A stretch of 64,000 nucleotides of DNA, taken from the NCBI GenBank assembly GCA_002479415.1, contig DLMZ01000055.1, positions 68,027 through 132,026 of the forward strand. Direction: 5' to 3'. The notes beneath the pieces are model-generated. The model was not told the DNA's origin, searched no databases, and was given only the letters and a program-made list of their open reading frames with translations. A program made the position numbers and the translations under genes. Positions 61,083-64,000 of this stretch are shown piece by piece. The stretch is from Firmicutes bacterium UBA7523. Its GTDB lineage: Bacteria > Bacillota > Dethiobacteria > Dethiobacterales > Dethiobacteraceae. The first letter of the stretch is position 1; each line of letters starts with the position of its first letter.

Positions 61083-61883
61083 TTGGATAAATGTGTGGAG
61101 AAACACAAGCCAATAGCAGTTTTAGACTCCGGAGCAGGAGGTATTAGCGTGCTGGCGTCGGCCGTGCGTATTTTACCTTATGAGAATTTTATTTATTATG
61201 GTGATACCGCTCATGCTCCTTACGGAAGCCGTAGTGTGGGAGAAGTAAGAATGCTTGTTACCTGCGCTGGAGACGAGATGTATAACCGGGGCTGCAAGGC
61301 TTTGGTTATAGCTTGCAATACGGCGACAAGTGCGGCCATAAACATATTGCGGGAAAGATATCCTGTTCCTGTTATTGGTATGGAGCCGGCAATTAAGCCT
61401 GCTATGGAGCGCAATGGCGACGGCAAGGTTTTGGTAATGGCTACTCCTCTTACTTTGAAAGAAGAAAAATTTCGAAGCTTGTGCCATGTTTGCGGTGTCA
61501 ATAACGATAATGTTATTGTTCTCCCCTGTCCCGGCCTGGTGGAGTTGGTCGAGCGAGGACAAGTTGCAGGCCCGGAGGCTCACGGTGTGTTGAAGAAGCT
61601 CTTTGCCGACATTGATTTAAGCCATGTCAGAGCTGTGGTGCTGGGCTGCACTCATTATATCTTTTTGCGTGGCGAACTAGCAAAGATAATGCCTTCGCAG
61701 GTGGAGTTTGTGGACGGCAACTTAGGTACGGTGAAACAACTGCAAAGAGAGTTAGATAAGCGTGGTCTTCTACTTACAGACTGGGAGTCGGCAGATAAAT
61801 CTTCGGTGGAGTTTCTCTCCAGTGCGGGAGCCGCAAGCGTCAGCCTCTACCAGGAATTGTACAGGTGCGCTTTAAATCTGTAG
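61083..61883 (+). CDS. murI: Glutamate racemase
   Basis: 266 residues, TTG start behind AAGGTGAG. Two catalytic cysteines are seen in IACNTATSAA (Cys78) and LGCTHYIFL, with VLDSGAGG and YYGDTAHAPYG at the N terminus. It makes D-glutamate for peptidoglycan. Its place inside the arginine operon is unusual: both pathways draw on L-glutamate. Confidence 0.95.
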   Translation: MDKCVEKHKPIAVLDSGAGGISVLASAVRILPYENFIYYGDTAHAPYGSRSVGEVRMLVTCAGDEMYNRGCKALVIACNTATSAAINILRERYPVPVIGMEPAIKPAMERNGDGKVLVMATPLTLKEEKFRSLCHVCGVNNDNVIVLPCPGLVELVERGQVAGPEAHGVLKKLFADIDLSHVRAVVLGCTHYIFLRGELAKIMPSQVEFVDGNLGTVKQLQRELDKRGLLLTDWESADKSSVEFLSSAGAASVSLYQELYRCALNL

Positions 61884-61925
61884 CAAGCTAATATCTATAC
61901 AAGCATAATAATGGAGGTCGGGACT

Positions 61926-63125
61926 ATGAAGAAAATTGTGTTGGCATATTCGGGAGGTTTGGATACATCTATTGCCATTACGTGGCTCAAGGAGAAGTAC
62001 GGCTGCGAGGTTGTTGCTATGGCTGCTGACGTGGGGCAAGGGGAGGAATTGGAACCGCTTCATGAGAAGGCTATTGCTTCTGGCGCAAGCAAGCTCTACA
62101 TAGAGGATGTACGTGAGGAATTCATCTGTGACTTTGTTTACCCCATGCTAAAGTCCGGCGCGCTGTACGAGGAAAAGTATTTAATGGGAACTGCCATTGC
62201 TCGTCCGGCCATTGCTAAAAGGCTGGTAGAAGTGGCTGAAAAGGAAGGCGCCGATGCCATTGCCCATGGCGCTACAGGTAAGGGTAATGATCAGGTTCGC
62301 TTTGAGCTGACGGTGAAAGCGCTGGCGCCCCATCTGAAAATTGTGGCACCGTGGCGCGAGTGGGATATTAAATCACGGGACGATGCTTTTGACTACGCTG
62401 AAAAGCACGGTATACCAGTTCCTGTGACAAAAGAAAAGCCATACAGTATGGATCGCAATATTTGGCATATTAGCTATGAGGGTGGAGTTCTGGAGGATCC
62501 CTCAGCAGAGCCGGAAAAGGAGATGTTCCTCTTAACTGTTGATCCGGCTGATGCTCCGGACACTCCGGAGTATGTGGAGATTGGCTTTGAGCGTGGTGTT
62601 CCTGTAAGCATTGACGGACAAACTAAAGGCCCGATAGAGCTTTTAACAGAATTGAATAGTTTAGCCGGAAAGCATGGCGTCGGCAGAGTGGATATAGTTG
62701 AAAACCGCTTGGTCGGCATGAAATCCCGAGGCGTTTATGAGACTCCGGCTGGCACATTGCTCTTCTTTGCCCATAGAGAGCTTGAGTCTCTTACTTTAGA
62801 CAGGGAAACTATGCACTTTAAAGAAATAGCCGGTGTAAAATACGGGGAATTAGTTTACTATGGCCAGTGGTATACGCCTCTTCGTGAAGCTTTAGATGCT
62901 TTTGTTGACAGTACTCAACGCAATGTTACCGGCTCTGTTCGATTAAAGCTGTTCAAAGGCAATATCACAGTGGCCGGACGGAAATCGCCTTTTTCATTAT
63001 ATCGTGAAGATTTGGCCACCTTCGGCGCAGACGTAATATATAATCAGCAGGATGCGGAAGGATTTATTAACCTTTTTGGTTTGCCCCTGAAAGTGCAGGG
63101 ACTGCTGGAAAAGAATAAAAAGTAG
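61926..63125 (+). CDS. argG: Argininosuccinate synthase
   Basis: 399 residues from ATG at 61926, since GGAGGT lies just upstream and the earlier ATG at 61911 is part of that site. N-type ATP pyrophosphatase motif AYSGGLDTS, then [13 protein letters not shown] and [15 protein letters not shown]. It joins citrulline and aspartate. Confidence 0.96.
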   Translation: MKKIVLAYSGGLDTSIAITWLKEKYGCEVVAMAADVGQGEELEPLHEKAIASGASKLYIEDVREEFICDFVYPMLKSGALYEEKYLMGTAIARPAIAKRLVEVAEKEGADAIAHGATGKGNDQVRFELTVKALAPHLKIVAPWREWDIKSRDDAFDYAEKHGIPVPVTKEKPYSMDRNIWHISYEGGVLEDPSAEPEKEMFLLTVDPADAPDTPEYVEIGFERGVPVSIDGQTKGPIELLTELNSLAGKHGVGRVDIVENRLVGMKSRGVYETPAGTLLFFAHRELESLTLDRETMHFKEIAGVKYGELVYYGQWYTPLREALDAFVDSTQRNVTGSVRLKLFKGNITVAGRKSPFSLYREDLATFGADVIYNQQDAEGFINLFGLPLKVQGLLEKNKK

Positions 63126-63133
63126 GTGGACTT

Positions 63134-64000
63134 GTGAAGCTTTGGGGCGGAAGGTTTAATAAAGAAACAGATGCTTTGGTGGAAGAGTTTACAGCCTCGA
63201 TTTTTTTTGACCGGCGTTTAGCAGAAGAGGATATTCGCGGCAGTATGGCTCATTGCAAAATGCTGGCTGCAAGCGGTATCATTGCCGAGGAGGAAGGGGC
63301 GGCTATTCTTGCCGCTCTTGCTGAAATTAACGAAGAAATAAAACGGGGAGAAATGGAGTTTTCCTATTCTCTTGAAGATATCCATATGCATGTGGAAAAG
63401 AGACTGATAGAAAAAATCGGGCCTGTGGGCGGCAAGCTGCATACAGGCCGGTCACGTAACGACCAGGTTGCTTTAGATATGCATATGTTTGTTAAAAAAG
63501 AAATATTGGCAACAGCTTCTTTGCTCACAAATCTGCAGCAAGCCATTATTGAAGCGTCAGAAGCAAACATCGACGCGGTAATGCCCGGCTATACTCATTT
63601 ACAGCGTGCTCAGCCGGTGCTGTTCGCTCATCACCTGATGGCTTACTTCTGGATGCTGCAGCGAGATAGGGAGCGATTTATGGATGGCTATAAGCGTGCA
63701 GACTGGCTTCCTTTGGGAGCGGGGGCCTTAGCTGGAACCACTTTCCCTATAAATAGGGAGATGGTGGCGGAAGAGCTGGGCTTTGCCAAGCTTTATGAAA
63801 ACAGCATGGATGCGGTAAGCGATCGTGATTTTGTGGCTGAATACCTGTTTAATGCATCGCTTTTGATGACTCATTTAAGCCGCTTAAGCGAGGATCTAAT
63901 TCTTTGGAATTCTGCAGAATTTGGCTTTATTGCTTTAGACGATGCTTTTACTACCGGCTCCAGCATTATGCCGCAAAAGAAAAACCCGGATGTGGCGGAG
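63134..64000 (+). CDS. argH: Argininosuccinate lyase, N-terminal part (3' end cut by window)
   Basis: The frame from GTG at 63134 (TAGGTGG upstream) stays open to the last base, 289 codons. Start [22 protein letters not shown] and the fumarase-superfamily signature [12 protein letters not shown] near the edge identify it. It splits argininosuccinate to arginine and fumarate, the last step. Confidence 0.95.
   Translation, partial: MKLWGGRFNKETDALVEEFTASIFFDRRLAEEDIRGSMAHCKMLAASGIIAEEEGAAILAALAEINEEIKRGEMEFSYSLEDIHMHVEKRLIEKIGPVGGKLHTGRSRNDQVALDMHMFVKKEILATASLLTNLQQAIIEASEANIDAVMPGYTHLQRAQPVLFAHHLMAYFWMLQRDRERFMDGYKRADWLPLGAGALAGTTFPINREMVAEELGFAKLYENSMDAVSDRDFVAEYLFNASLLMTHLSRLSEDLILWNSAEFGFIALDDAFTTGSSIMPQKKNPDVAE

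Overview
The window looks like the chromosome of an anaerobic, endospore-forming, low-to-mid GC Firmicute of the class Clostridia. Evidence: gpr and spoIIP (sporulation and germination), a SleB-type hydrolase, TTG and GTG starts behind strong GGAGG sites, a CIRCE/HrcA-controlled chaperone operon, a T-box leader, and a selenocysteine formate dehydrogenase. I cannot name the species from sequence alone. No CRISPR array, prophage or transposase gene was seen.

Layout. 1-18.7 kb follows the core order known from Bacillus (holA, rpsT, gpr, spoIIP, a YqxA-position gene, lepA, hemW, hrcA-grpE-dnaK-dnaJ, prmA, rsmE, mtaB), with a Fur-type iron uptake operon (feoA, feoB and a small zinc-ribbon gene) placed between holA and rpsT. 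18.7-23.4 kb is an accessory block: a minus-strand agr-type quorum-sensing locus (agrD peptide, agrB, a small membrane protein, a sporulation-type histidine kinase) and a two-P-loop ATPase. The core order resumes with a HIT protein and rpsU and later nfeD-floA, but 24.3-27.7 kb between them holds a four-gene module built around a SipW/ER-type signal peptidase with small exported proteins. 30-43 kb is mixed: PilZ protein, FMN glutamate-synthase-like protein, LysM-SleB hydrolase, tRNA-Arg(CCG), a glycosyltransferase with a 711-residue membrane protein, the YfmF/YfmH peptidase pair, a class III aminotransferase, an MpsC-family protein and two tandem 39-residue membrane peptides.

43.3-51.5 kb holds proS, 5-formyl-THF cyclo-ligase and a formate dehydrogenase cluster: NuoE-like and NuoF-like subunits, the selenoprotein catalytic subunit (in-frame TGA at 48992 with a bacterial SECIS hairpin) and the maturation factor FdhD. 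Together they point to NAD(P)- or ferredoxin-linked CO2/formate interconversion and one-carbon metabolism. 52.8-54.3 kb has a lone acyl-CoA carboxyltransferase. 55.1-64.0 kb is an arginine biosynthesis operon (argC-J-B-D-F, murI, argG, argH running off the edge) behind a T-box leader whose best specifier candidate is an Arg codon.

Several intergenic spaces carry copies of a palindromic repeat of about 121-126 bp (full copies at 4440, 52512 and 57667; partial copies at 6481, 22125, 39996, 54321 and 57796). The most interesting items are the agr-kinase locus with its duplicated hairpins, the SipW-type export module, the repeat family, the tandem micropeptides and a GC-rich structured spacer near 42.1 kb.
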